Shown here piece by piece: positions 35,931-42,596 of a stretch of 42,596 nt of DNA. The position numbers and the translations under genes are program-made. Numbering within the stretch: the stretch's first letter is position 1; every line of letters begins with the position of its first letter. Below the pieces are notes generated by a model. That model had not been told where the DNA came from and did not search any database. It saw nothing but the letters and a program-made list of their open reading frames with translations. Source of the DNA: an uncultured Flavobacteriaceae bacterium (lineage in GTDB: Bacteria; Bacteroidota; Bacteroidia; Flavobacteriales; Flavobacteriaceae); contig CALKEO010000029.1 in NCBI GenBank assembly GCA_938088195.1, positions 1-42,596 on the forward strand, given 5' to 3'.

Positions 35931-37262
35931 TTAAAAGATTTCATCTGGAAATACAATTATACTTTCAAATCCTCTTTTACTCACACTTGACACGCCAAAT
36001 AAGTAATTATCAATAACTACACCTTCTAAAGTATAATCATTTATTTTTCCTACAAATTTACTATTTTCCCATACAGGTGATGTAGTATTTCTCCAATAAA
36101 TCTTATATCCAATTATACCCTCGTCATCTTGAATGTCCCATTTGAGTTTAGTAGATGGTTCTACAATACCACCAATTTTTAAATTCTTAGGCTCCTCAGG
36201 ACTCCATCCTAATGAAGCTAAATTAATTGCATTGACTGCTGTTAGACTTTTTGCATATTGAAAATTAACTCCAGAAATTACATCTCCATATTTAATACCA
36301 TTTTCTTTTCTGATATCTTGATGTTGTCTATTGTAATTTTCATGAGCTTCCATTATTCTAACGCCTGCATAGCCTAAGTCATTAAATGGTCTATGATGCC
36401 CACCTCTTCCAAATCTATCTAATCTATAAATCATCATTGGATTTAATTTCGGCATAAATTGTTTGACATTTCCGTGAATATATCTGGCTAATTGTCTGGA
36501 ATTTCCGTCAACTTCACCACCATAGAATCTTCTTTTTTTTCTATCATTTTCTGATTCATTAGCTGGTGTTGGTTCTGAAAAAATTCTAAAGCTATAATTG
36601 TCAATAACTCCATCAATACCTTCAATATTTCCAATCATATCATTGTTCAAAACTGCGATGATATCCCAATTATTTTTTTTTGCAAAAGCTGCTAGTCCAA
36701 TTCCACCGTATAAACCTTGTTCTTCACCAGATAATCCTACGTAAATGATACTATTTTCAAATTTATATTTACTCAAAACTCTTGAAGCCTCTATTACTCC
36801 AGCCATGCCAGACGCATTGTCGTTAGCACCAGGTGATTCTGATTCAAAATCGTTTGGATCAGAAACCCTGCTATCTATATCTCCGCTCATAATCACGTAT
36901 CTATTGGGGAATTTTGAACCTTTTTGAATTGCAATCACATTATTGATCCAAACATCATTTACCAATCGTTTTTTATTTTTTTTATAGAAATTTTTTTGGA
37001 AATCAACATCAAGACAATTATTGCATTCTTTTGAAATTTCTTCAAATTTTGATTTTATCCATCTCCTTGCAGCACCAATCCCATTGGTGTTTGAAATCGT
37101 ATCACTTAAGGTATGTCGTGTCCCAAAGGATACTAATTTTTGCACATCTGTTTTAATTCTTTCAGATGAAACATCGTTAATGATTTCATATAGAACATTC
37201 CTATCTTGAGATAAAAGAATGTTAGTGAAAATAAAAATAGGTATGAATTTCAAGTATTTCAT
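35931..37262 (-). CDS. Secreted M28-family metallopeptidase with C-terminal Fn3-like domain
   Basis: The 443-residue protein starts with a signal peptide (residues 1-18, ending LLSQD). The M28 zinc core follows: GDIDSR (127-132), PGANDNASG with D148, LSGEEQG with E180/E181, NNDMIG with D208, and GGHHRPFND with H289/H290. The first metal ligand, normally His in a GHxDS motif, is Asp128 here. Residues about 355-440 resemble a fibronectin type III domain (LKWDIQDDEGIIGYKIYWRN). M28 enzymes are aminopeptidases or carboxypeptidases, so a role in extracytoplasmic peptide degradation is likely. It lies 34 bp after fadE on the same strand. Confidence 0.88.
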   Translation of the reverse strand: MKYLKFIPIFIFTNILLSQDRNVLYEIINDVSSERIKTDVQKLVSFGTRHTLSDTISNTNGIGAARRWIKSKFEEISKECNNCLDVDFQKNFYKKNKKRLVNDVWINNVIAIQKGSKFPNRYVIMSGDIDSRVSDPNDFESESPGANDNASGMAGVIEASRVLSKYKFENSIIYVGLSGEEQGLYGGIGLAAFAKKNNWDIIAVLNNDMIGNIEGIDGVIDNYSFRIFSEPTPANESENDRKKRRFYGGEVDGNSRQLARYIHGNVKQFMPKLNPMMIYRLDRFGRGGHHRPFNDLGYAGVRIMEAHENYNRQHQDIRKENGIKYGDVISGVNFQYAKSLTAVNAINLASLGWSPEEPKNLKIGGIVEPSTKLKWDIQDDEGIIGYKIYWRNTTSPVWENSKFVGKINDYTLEGVVIDNYLFGVSSVSKRGFESIIVFPDEIF

Positions 37263-37296
37263 ACTTAAATTTAAAAATTATTTTAATAATTAAAGT

Positions 37297-39099
37297 TTAA
37301 AAACAATACTTGTTTTCGTTCTTCAATTTTTGAGCTATTTTATTTTTTAACCCAATTACATTTGGAAACTCATAATATTTTGTAAACCTTTTGAGTCCCA
37401 TCAATAATCCCTTTTGCTCATCCCCAGATGAAAATGATATAATTACTTCCTTTCCTCTTGATTGAACTATATCAACAGCATTATATAGATATAATTGTGT
37501 CATAGCTATTTGTTCTGATTGATTTTCTTTTCCAAATCTATTACAGTTTTTTTCTGTTCTTAAAAGTGCAGATTCAGACATGTATATTTCAATTAAAATA
37601 TCAGAGACTCCCATTAGCATCAATTGATGTTCTTCTAATTTATCTCCAAACTTTTTTATTCCAGCTCCAGCTAACATTAAAAATACTTTTTTAAGATTTT
37701 TTAATATTAATTTTTCTTGCGCAAAAAGTTCGGTAAGGTCTGGAATATCAAAGGATGGAATACCCAATAACTCTTCACTTACAGCTGTAGCAGGATTGAT
37801 GAAGTCAATATGACCTTTCATCGCTTTTTTTATAAGCATTCCCACACTTAACATTCTGTTGATTTCATTTGTTCCCTCGTAAATTCTTCCAATTCTGCAA
37901 TCTCTCCACGCACCCTCCATTGGAGTATCTGCTGAGAATCCCATTCCACCAAAAACCTGTATACCTTCATCAGCAATGTTTTGCATGTCTTCACTAACTG
38001 CAACTTTTAAAAGAGAACATTCAATTACATATTCTTCAACTCCTTTAAGTTCTGATTCTTGAAAACTATTTCCACTCTCGTGTCTTATTTTAATCCTATC
38101 TTCAATGTTTTTTGCAGCTCTGTAGCATGCCGATTCACCGACATATGTATCAGTGGTCATTATAGCAACTTTTTCTTTGATAGCTTCAAAATCTATAATT
38201 TTAGTATTAAACTGAATTCTTTCATTAGAATATTGAATTGCATGTGTTGTAACTCTTTTTTGAGCATCTAAGCATGCAACTGCTAGTTTGATTCTTCCAA
38301 CATTTAATGAGTTCATTGCTATTTTGAATCCACTTCCTCTTTTAGAAAGCATATTTTCGACAGGGACTTTTGTTTCGTTAAAAAATACTTGCCTGGTAGA
38401 GGATGAATGTATTCCTAACTTCTTTTCCTCCTCACCCAAAGTAATACCATTATCACTCTCAAATGGCACTATAAACCCTGTTATGTTTTTATCATCTTCT
38501 ATTCTTGCAAAAACTATAAATATCTTAGCAAATCCTGCATTTGAAATCCACATTTTTTGTCCTGTAATTTTGTAGTGAGAGCCATCCTTTGAAAGCACCG
38601 CTTTAGTTTTACCACTATTTGCATCAGACCCAGCTGAGGGTTCTGTAAGACAATAAGATCCAAAAACTTCACCGCTGGCTAGTTTAGGAACATATTTTTT
38701 GTTTTGTTCTTCATTTCCATAAAGAACTATAGGCATTGTTCCGATTCCTGTGTGTGCTCCAAATGCTGTTGATAATGAACCGCAAGCTCCTGAAATTGCC
38801 TCACAAACTAACATTGTAGAAACGAAACCCATTCCCATACCACCATATTCAACTGGGACAGCAACACCTAGGAAGCCAAGTTCTCCGGCTTTTTTCATAG
38901 TATCTTCAGTTAATTGATAGTCTTTATTTTCAAACCTTTCTCTATGAGGAATAACTTCTTTTTCTATAAAATCTTTAACTGCTTGTTTCATCATTAACTG
39001 CTCCTCACTAAAATCTTCAGGTGTAAACACATCATTTGAGTCGGTTTCACTAATTATAAATTCACCTCCTCTTGTAATATTTTGTTCTTTTATTTCCAT
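37297..39099 (-). CDS. fadE: Acyl-CoA dehydrogenase, FadE type
   Basis: The 600-residue flavoenzyme does the first oxidation of acyl-CoA in beta-oxidation. The N-terminal helical domain is followed by the FAD/substrate signature CLTEPSAGSDANSGKTKAV (150-168). The middle beta domain (KITGQKMWISNAGFAKIF) and the C-terminal helices follow, with catalytic Glu408 in GRIYEGTNEINRML. An extra C-terminal domain of about 160 residues makes it longer than ordinary 380-residue enzymes and like Bacillus FadE (about 594). It is the third gene of a fadN-fadA-fadE order, 7 bp after the thiolase. Confidence 0.93.
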   Translation of the reverse strand: MEIKEQNITRGGEFIISETDSNDVFTPEDFSEEQLMMKQAVKDFIEKEVIPHRERFENKDYQLTEDTMKKAGELGFLGVAVPVEYGGMGMGFVSTMLVCEAISGACGSLSTAFGAHTGIGTMPIVLYGNEEQNKKYVPKLASGEVFGSYCLTEPSAGSDANSGKTKAVLSKDGSHYKITGQKMWISNAGFAKIFIVFARIEDDKNITGFIVPFESDNGITLGEEEKKLGIHSSSTRQVFFNETKVPVENMLSKRGSGFKIAMNSLNVGRIKLAVACLDAQKRVTTHAIQYSNERIQFNTKIIDFEAIKEKVAIMTTDTYVGESACYRAAKNIEDRIKIRHESGNSFQESELKGVEEYVIECSLLKVAVSEDMQNIADEGIQVFGGMGFSADTPMEGAWRDCRIGRIYEGTNEINRMLSVGMLIKKAMKGHIDFINPATAVSEELLGIPSFDIPDLTELFAQEKLILKNLKKVFLMLAGAGIKKFGDKLEEHQLMLMGVSDILIEIYMSESALLRTEKNCNRFGKENQSEQIAMTQLYLYNAVDIVQSRGKEVIISFSSGDEQKGLLMGLKRFTKYYEFPNVIGLKNKIAQKLKNENKYCF

Positions 39100-39106
39100 A
39101 TTAAAA

Positions 39107-40291
39107 TTATTTTAAAAATTCAAAAATTCCTGCAGCGCCTTGACCAGCACCTACACACATTGTAACCATTCCATATTTGGATTTTCTTTCTCTCATTTCG
39201 CTAAATAACTGAACTGATAGTTTTGCACCAGAACAACCAAGAGGATGACCAAGTGCAATTGCTCCTCCGTTTACATTTATAATGTCTTTATTTAAATCTA
39301 GTTCTCGAATTACTGCTAGTGATTGAGATGAGAATGCTTCATTTAGTTCAATCAGGTTGATATCATCAATTTTCATGTCAGCTTGTTTTAAAACTTTTGG
39401 AATAGCTTTAATTGGTCCAATTCCCATTATTTTTGGTGGAACTCCTGCGACTGCGTAATTAACCAATTTAGCTATGGGCTCAATATTTAATTCTTTTACC
39501 ATTTTTTCGCTCATAATTAAAACAAATGCAGCTCCATCACTCATTTGAGAAGAGTTACCCGCAGTAACGCTTCCATTCATTTTGAATACCGGTCTTAGTT
39601 TATTTAATACTTTTAAATTAGTATCTCTTCTAGGCCCTTGATCAGTATCGACAGAGTAATTTTTTGTTTCTTTTTGGCCATTTTGATTTAAAAAAGTTTC
39701 TTCAACTGTAATTGGAACAATCTGTGATTTAAATTTTCCTTTCGATATAGCATCAACAGCCTTAAGATGAGAATTAAGAGCGAATTCATCTTGATCCTCT
39801 CTGCTCACTTTGTACTGTTCTGCTACCTGTTCAGCCGTGAGACCCATTCCCCAATAATAATCCTCTTTCCCTTGTTTAGCAATTCCATAATCAGGAACAG
39901 TTTTATAACCTCCCATTGGAATGAAACTCATGCTTTCAACTCCACCAGCTATTATACATTCTGCCATTCCAGATTTAATTTTAGCTGAAGCCATTGCTAT
40001 GGTCTCAAGACCAGAGGCACAGTATCGATTTACAGTGACACCAGGAACATCTTCAACCTTTAAACCCATCAGAGAAATAACTCTTGCGATATTTAAACCT
40101 TGCTCTGCTTCAGGTGTGGCATTTCCAACAATAACATCATCAATTCTAGTTTTGTCCAATTGTGGAACTTCACTAATCATATGATTAATTGTTTCCGAGG
40201 CAAGTTCATCAGGTCTTTTGAACCTAAACAAGCCCTTTGGAGCTTTTCCAACCGCTGTTCTATATGCTTTAACTATATACGCTTCTTTCAT
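39107..40291 (-). CDS. fadA: Acetyl-CoA C-acyltransferase (3-ketoacyl-CoA thiolase)
   Basis: The 394-residue thiolase cleaves 3-ketoacyl-CoA to acetyl-CoA and a shortened acyl-CoA. The nucleophile is C91 in [18 protein letters not shown], the base H349 in [15 protein letters not shown], and the second Cys C379 in [14 protein letters not shown]. Length is normal. It stands between the fadN-like and fadE-like genes with gaps of 3 and 7 bp, so a single transcript is likely. Position favours the degradative thiolase over the acetoacetyl-CoA forming type. Confidence 0.95.
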   Translation of the reverse strand: MKEAYIVKAYRTAVGKAPKGLFRFKRPDELASETINHMISEVPQLDKTRIDDVIVGNATPEAEQGLNIARVISLMGLKVEDVPGVTVNRYCASGLETIAMASAKIKSGMAECIIAGGVESMSFIPMGGYKTVPDYGIAKQGKEDYYWGMGLTAEQVAEQYKVSREDQDEFALNSHLKAVDAISKGKFKSQIVPITVEETFLNQNGQKETKNYSVDTDQGPRRDTNLKVLNKLRPVFKMNGSVTAGNSSQMSDGAAFVLIMSEKMVKELNIEPIAKLVNYAVAGVPPKIMGIGPIKAIPKVLKQADMKIDDINLIELNEAFSSQSLAVIRELDLNKDIINVNGGAIALGHPLGCSGAKLSVQLFSEMRERKSKYGMVTMCVGAGQGAAGIFEFLK

Positions 40292-40294
40292 AAT

Positions 40295-42596
40295 TTAATT
40301 TCTTAATGGTTTCCCAGTTTTTAAAATATATTGAATTCTCTCTAATGTTTTTCTTTCAGAGCACAAAGAAAGAAAAGCTTCTCTTTCTAAATCTAACAAG
40401 TACTGTTCATTAACTAAAGTTGATTCAGATAAATCTCCTCCAGCCATTATATACGCTAATTTATTTGCAATTTTTTGATCGTGCTCAGAAATGAATTTTC
40501 CGGCTTGCATTGAGTCGGTTCCCACTAAAAACATACCTAAAGCTTGTTTACCTAGTACTTTAATATTTTTTTCCCTAATGGGCGGAAGATACCCTGATTC
40601 TGATAATAATACAGCATGTTTCTTTGCTATAGAAATTTGGTGATTCTTGTTCATAATTACTGAATCTTTGTTAAAATTAAGAACACCTATGTCAAATGCT
40701 TCACATGCAGAGGTTGAAGTTTTTGCCATCCCTATATTTAAGAAATATTCTTGTAATACGTTTACTTCAACATCATTTTTACTAAATTTTTCAGAGGCCC
40801 TTAATGTCATTTCTTTACATCCACCTCCACCTGGGATTAGACCAGCACCAACTTCAACAAGTCCCATATATGTTTCAGCATATACAATAGCTTTGTCACA
40901 GTGCATAGTTAGTTCACACCCTCCACCTAATGTTAATCCATGGGGAGCTGCTATGGTTGGAATACTTGAATATCTTAATCTCATCATGCTATCTTGAAAG
41001 ACTTTAATTGCCATATTAATTTCATCATACTCTTGTTCCGCAGCCATCATAAAAATGGCCCCGAGGTTAGCGCCAGCAGAGAAATGCGCTCCTTCATTTC
41101 CAATAACAAGACCTTTAAAATCTTTTTCTGCAATATCTAAAGCTTTGTTTATTCCTTGAATTATTCCATCACCCATGGTGTTCATTTTAGATCTGAATTC
41201 AAGATTTATTATTCCATCGTCAAGATCTGTTATTATGGAATCAGTATTTTCCCAAATCTTTTTGTTTTCGTGAATATTTTTTAAAATAATAAAGGATTCT
41301 TGACCTGGTTTTGGAATATAATTTTTAGTTTTTATATCATAATAATTAGTAATGCCTTTTTTTACAACATAAAATTTATTAATGTTGTTTTCAATCATTT
41401 CTAAAATCCAATTTGCAGGATTATGTCCAATAGATTGCATTAACTCAACACCTTGTTTTATTCCAATAGAATCCCAAATTTGGAATGGTCCATTTTCCCA
41501 TCCAAATCCAGCTCTTAAGGCGTCATCAACCCTGTACAACTCATCTGAAATTTCAGGAATTCTATTTTGAATGTAAGCGAACATGGATCCAAAATTGTAT
41601 CTGTAGAACTCTCCAGCTTTGTCATCTCCTTTTATTAAAACAGGAAACCTGTCAATTGTTTTACTTATTTTTTTGGCTTTTCCAATTGTTTCAAAAGTTA
41701 CTTTTTTTGAAGCTGAGTATTCAAGAGTGTTAAGATTTAGTGATAATATGGTAGATTTACCATTTTCGTCTTTTATCCTTTTATAAAATCCTCCATTAGT
41801 TTTTGAACCTAACCAATTATTTTCAACCATTTTATTTACATATTCAGGAATCTTGAAAGTATCTCTAAATTCATCATCTAAACAATTCTCATAAATGCCA
41901 TTAGCCACATTCACTGTTGTATCCAATCCAACCACGTCACTAGTTCTAAAAGTTGCCGATTTTGGGCTTCCAATAATTGGACCAGTTAATCTATCAACCT
42001 CTTCAACAGATAAATCTAATTTTTTTACAATATTTAAAATATTTACCATACCAAAAATTCCAATCCTGTTACCGATAAATCCAGGTGTATCTTTAGCTAA
42101 AACAGAAACTTTTCCTAAAAATCGTTCGCCAAAATCATTTAAAAAAGCAATAATTTCATTTTTACAGTCGGGTCCAGGTATTATTTCAAATAACTTTAAA
42201 TATCGAGGAGGATTAAAAAAGTGTGTAACAGCAAAATGATTTCTAAAATCTTCCGATCTACCTTTATTCATTTGCTTTATTGGAATACCTGATGTGTTTG
42301 ATGTTACAAGAGTTCCTTTTTTTCTATATTTTTCAATTTGTTCAAAAACTATCTGTTTAATATGTAATTTCTCAGTAACAACTTCGATAATCCAATCAAC
42401 TTCACTTATTTTATTTATATCATCACTTAAATTACCTAAGGCTATTCTTTTTGCAAAGTTTTTATGATATAATGGTGCTGGCTTTGATTTAATGCACCTT
42501 TGAAACATTTCATTAACAATTCTATTTTTAACTTTTTTATTATCTAATGATAATCCTAAATTTTTTTCATTTTCATTTAGCTCACTAGGAGCTATA
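40295..42596 (-). CDS. fadN: 3-hydroxyacyl-CoA dehydrogenase / enoyl-CoA hydratase fusion, FadN type (partial at 5' end)
   Basis: The frame is open through the right edge of the window, leaving 766 codons; roughly 30 N-terminal residues with the NAD-binding GxGxxG are missing. The visible start (SELNENEKNLGLSLDN, then KSKPAPLYHKNFAKRI) is already inside the dehydrogenase domain. That domain continues with VDWIIEVVTEKLHIK, TSNTSGIP and the catalytic-His block THFFNPPRYLKLFEIIPG. The C-terminal hydratase domain has GAHFSAGANLGAIF, GLTLGGGCELTMHCD and EVGAGLIPGGGGCKEM. Dehydrogenase before hydratase is the FadN order, opposite to E. coli FadB. With fadA and fadE downstream it rebuilds the Bacillus fadNAE arrangement. 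Confidence 0.93.
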   Translation of the reverse strand, partial: IAPSELNENEKNLGLSLDNKKVKNRIVNEMFQRCIKSKPAPLYHKNFAKRIALGNLSDDINKISEVDWIIEVVTEKLHIKQIVFEQIEKYRKKGTLVTSNTSGIPIKQMNKGRSEDFRNHFAVTHFFNPPRYLKLFEIIPGPDCKNEIIAFLNDFGERFLGKVSVLAKDTPGFIGNRIGIFGMVNILNIVKKLDLSVEEVDRLTGPIIGSPKSATFRTSDVVGLDTTVNVANGIYENCLDDEFRDTFKIPEYVNKMVENNWLGSKTNGGFYKRIKDENGKSTILSLNLNTLEYSASKKVTFETIGKAKKISKTIDRFPVLIKGDDKAGEFYRYNFGSMFAYIQNRIPEISDELYRVDDALRAGFGWENGPFQIWDSIGIKQGVELMQSIGHNPANWILEMIENNINKFYVVKKGITNYYDIKTKNYIPKPGQESFIILKNIHENKKIWENTDSIITDLDDGIINLEFRSKMNTMGDGIIQGINKALDIAEKDFKGLVIGNEGAHFSAGANLGAIFMMAAEQEYDEINMAIKVFQDSMMRLRYSSIPTIAAPHGLTLGGGCELTMHCDKAIVYAETYMGLVEVGAGLIPGGGGCKEMTLRASEKFSKNDVEVNVLQEYFLNIGMAKTSTSACEAFDIGVLNFNKDSVIMNKNHQISIAKKHAVLLSESGYLPPIREKNIKVLGKQALGMFLVGTDSMQAGKFISEHDQKIANKLAYIMAGGDLSESTLVNEQYLLDLEREAFLSLCSERKTLERIQYILKTGKPLRN

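Noticed and set aside
38288-38575. 95-codon frame opposite fadE
   Set aside because: Lies over the conserved acyl-CoA dehydrogenase core; no independent evidence of coding.
40647-40997. 116-codon frame opposite fadN
   Set aside because: It is antisense to a strongly conserved hydratase domain and has no recognisable product; a chance open frame.
1-42596. CRISPR arrays, tRNA or rRNA genes, insertion sequences, phage genes
   Set aside because: Scanning by eye found no regularly spaced repeats, cloverleaf or rRNA-like segments, transposases or integrases.

Overview
This window comes from a low-GC marine member of the Bacteroidetes, most likely a flavobacterium with a compact genome. The evidence is the start of a SusC/RagA outer-membrane receptor, Bacteroidetes-type promoters (TAnnTTTG), A-rich leaders without Shine-Dalgarno sequences, a fused str-S10-spc-alpha ribosomal cluster, a proteorhodopsin beside a Blh-type retinal-forming dioxygenase, and very tight gene packing. 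Species cannot be named from the sequence alone.

Layout. (1) 1-552, minus strand: N-terminal part of a SusC-like TonB-dependent receptor, cut by the window edge. (2) 553-910: divergent intergenic region with a promoter facing each way. (3) 911-17725, plus strand: one ribosomal and transcription/secretion cluster, rpsL-rpsG-fusA-rpsJ-rplC-D-W-B-rpsS-rplV-rpsC-rplP-rpmC-rpsQ-rplN-X-E-rpsN-rpsH-rplF-R-rpsE-rpmD-rplO-secY-infA-rpmJ-rpsM-K-D-rpoA-rplQ, closed by an intrinsic terminator at 17762-17793. No tuf gene lies between fusA and rpsJ. (4) 17813-23383, plus strand: carA, eno, gltA, a dimethylarginine dimethylaminohydrolase-like gene and a CtlX-like citrulline hydrolase. (5) A small unknown gene (minus) back to back with argS (plus), then a bidirectional terminator. 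(6) Proteorhodopsin (minus) and blh (plus), divergent from an 87-bp gap. (7) ffh and folD (plus); a VOC protein and a lipoprotein (minus); queE (plus); a NamZ/DUF1343 muramidase (minus); a LolC/E-FtsX-type permease (plus). (8) A cysteine-synthase/CBS-like enzyme and a diaminopropionate ammonia-lyase (plus). (9) An M28 peptidase and a fadN-fadA-fadE-type beta-oxidation operon (minus), whose first gene runs off the right edge.

How the genes fit together. The left half makes ribosomes, RNA polymerase alpha and the SecY translocon; ffh later adds the SRP protein for co-translational targeting. Blh is expected to split beta-carotene into retinal, which becomes the chromophore of the light-driven proton pump encoded next to it. 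The pump has D88, T92 and E99 and a methionine at the tuning site, predicting green absorption. The two amidinohydrolase-fold enzymes could act in series (methylated arginine to citrulline to ornithine). The Fad proteins degrade acyl-CoAs to acetyl-CoA, which citrate synthase can consume.

Most of the window is conserved housekeeping DNA. I do not see a clearly new multi-gene system. The best leads are the interlocked proteorhodopsin/blh promoters, the DDAH-CtlX pair, the CBS-like/diaminopropionate-lyase pair, an M28 peptidase with an Asp where a metal-binding His is usual, a leader upstream of rpsD, a repeat-built acidic tail on ribosomal protein L17, and one small conserved-looking unknown protein.
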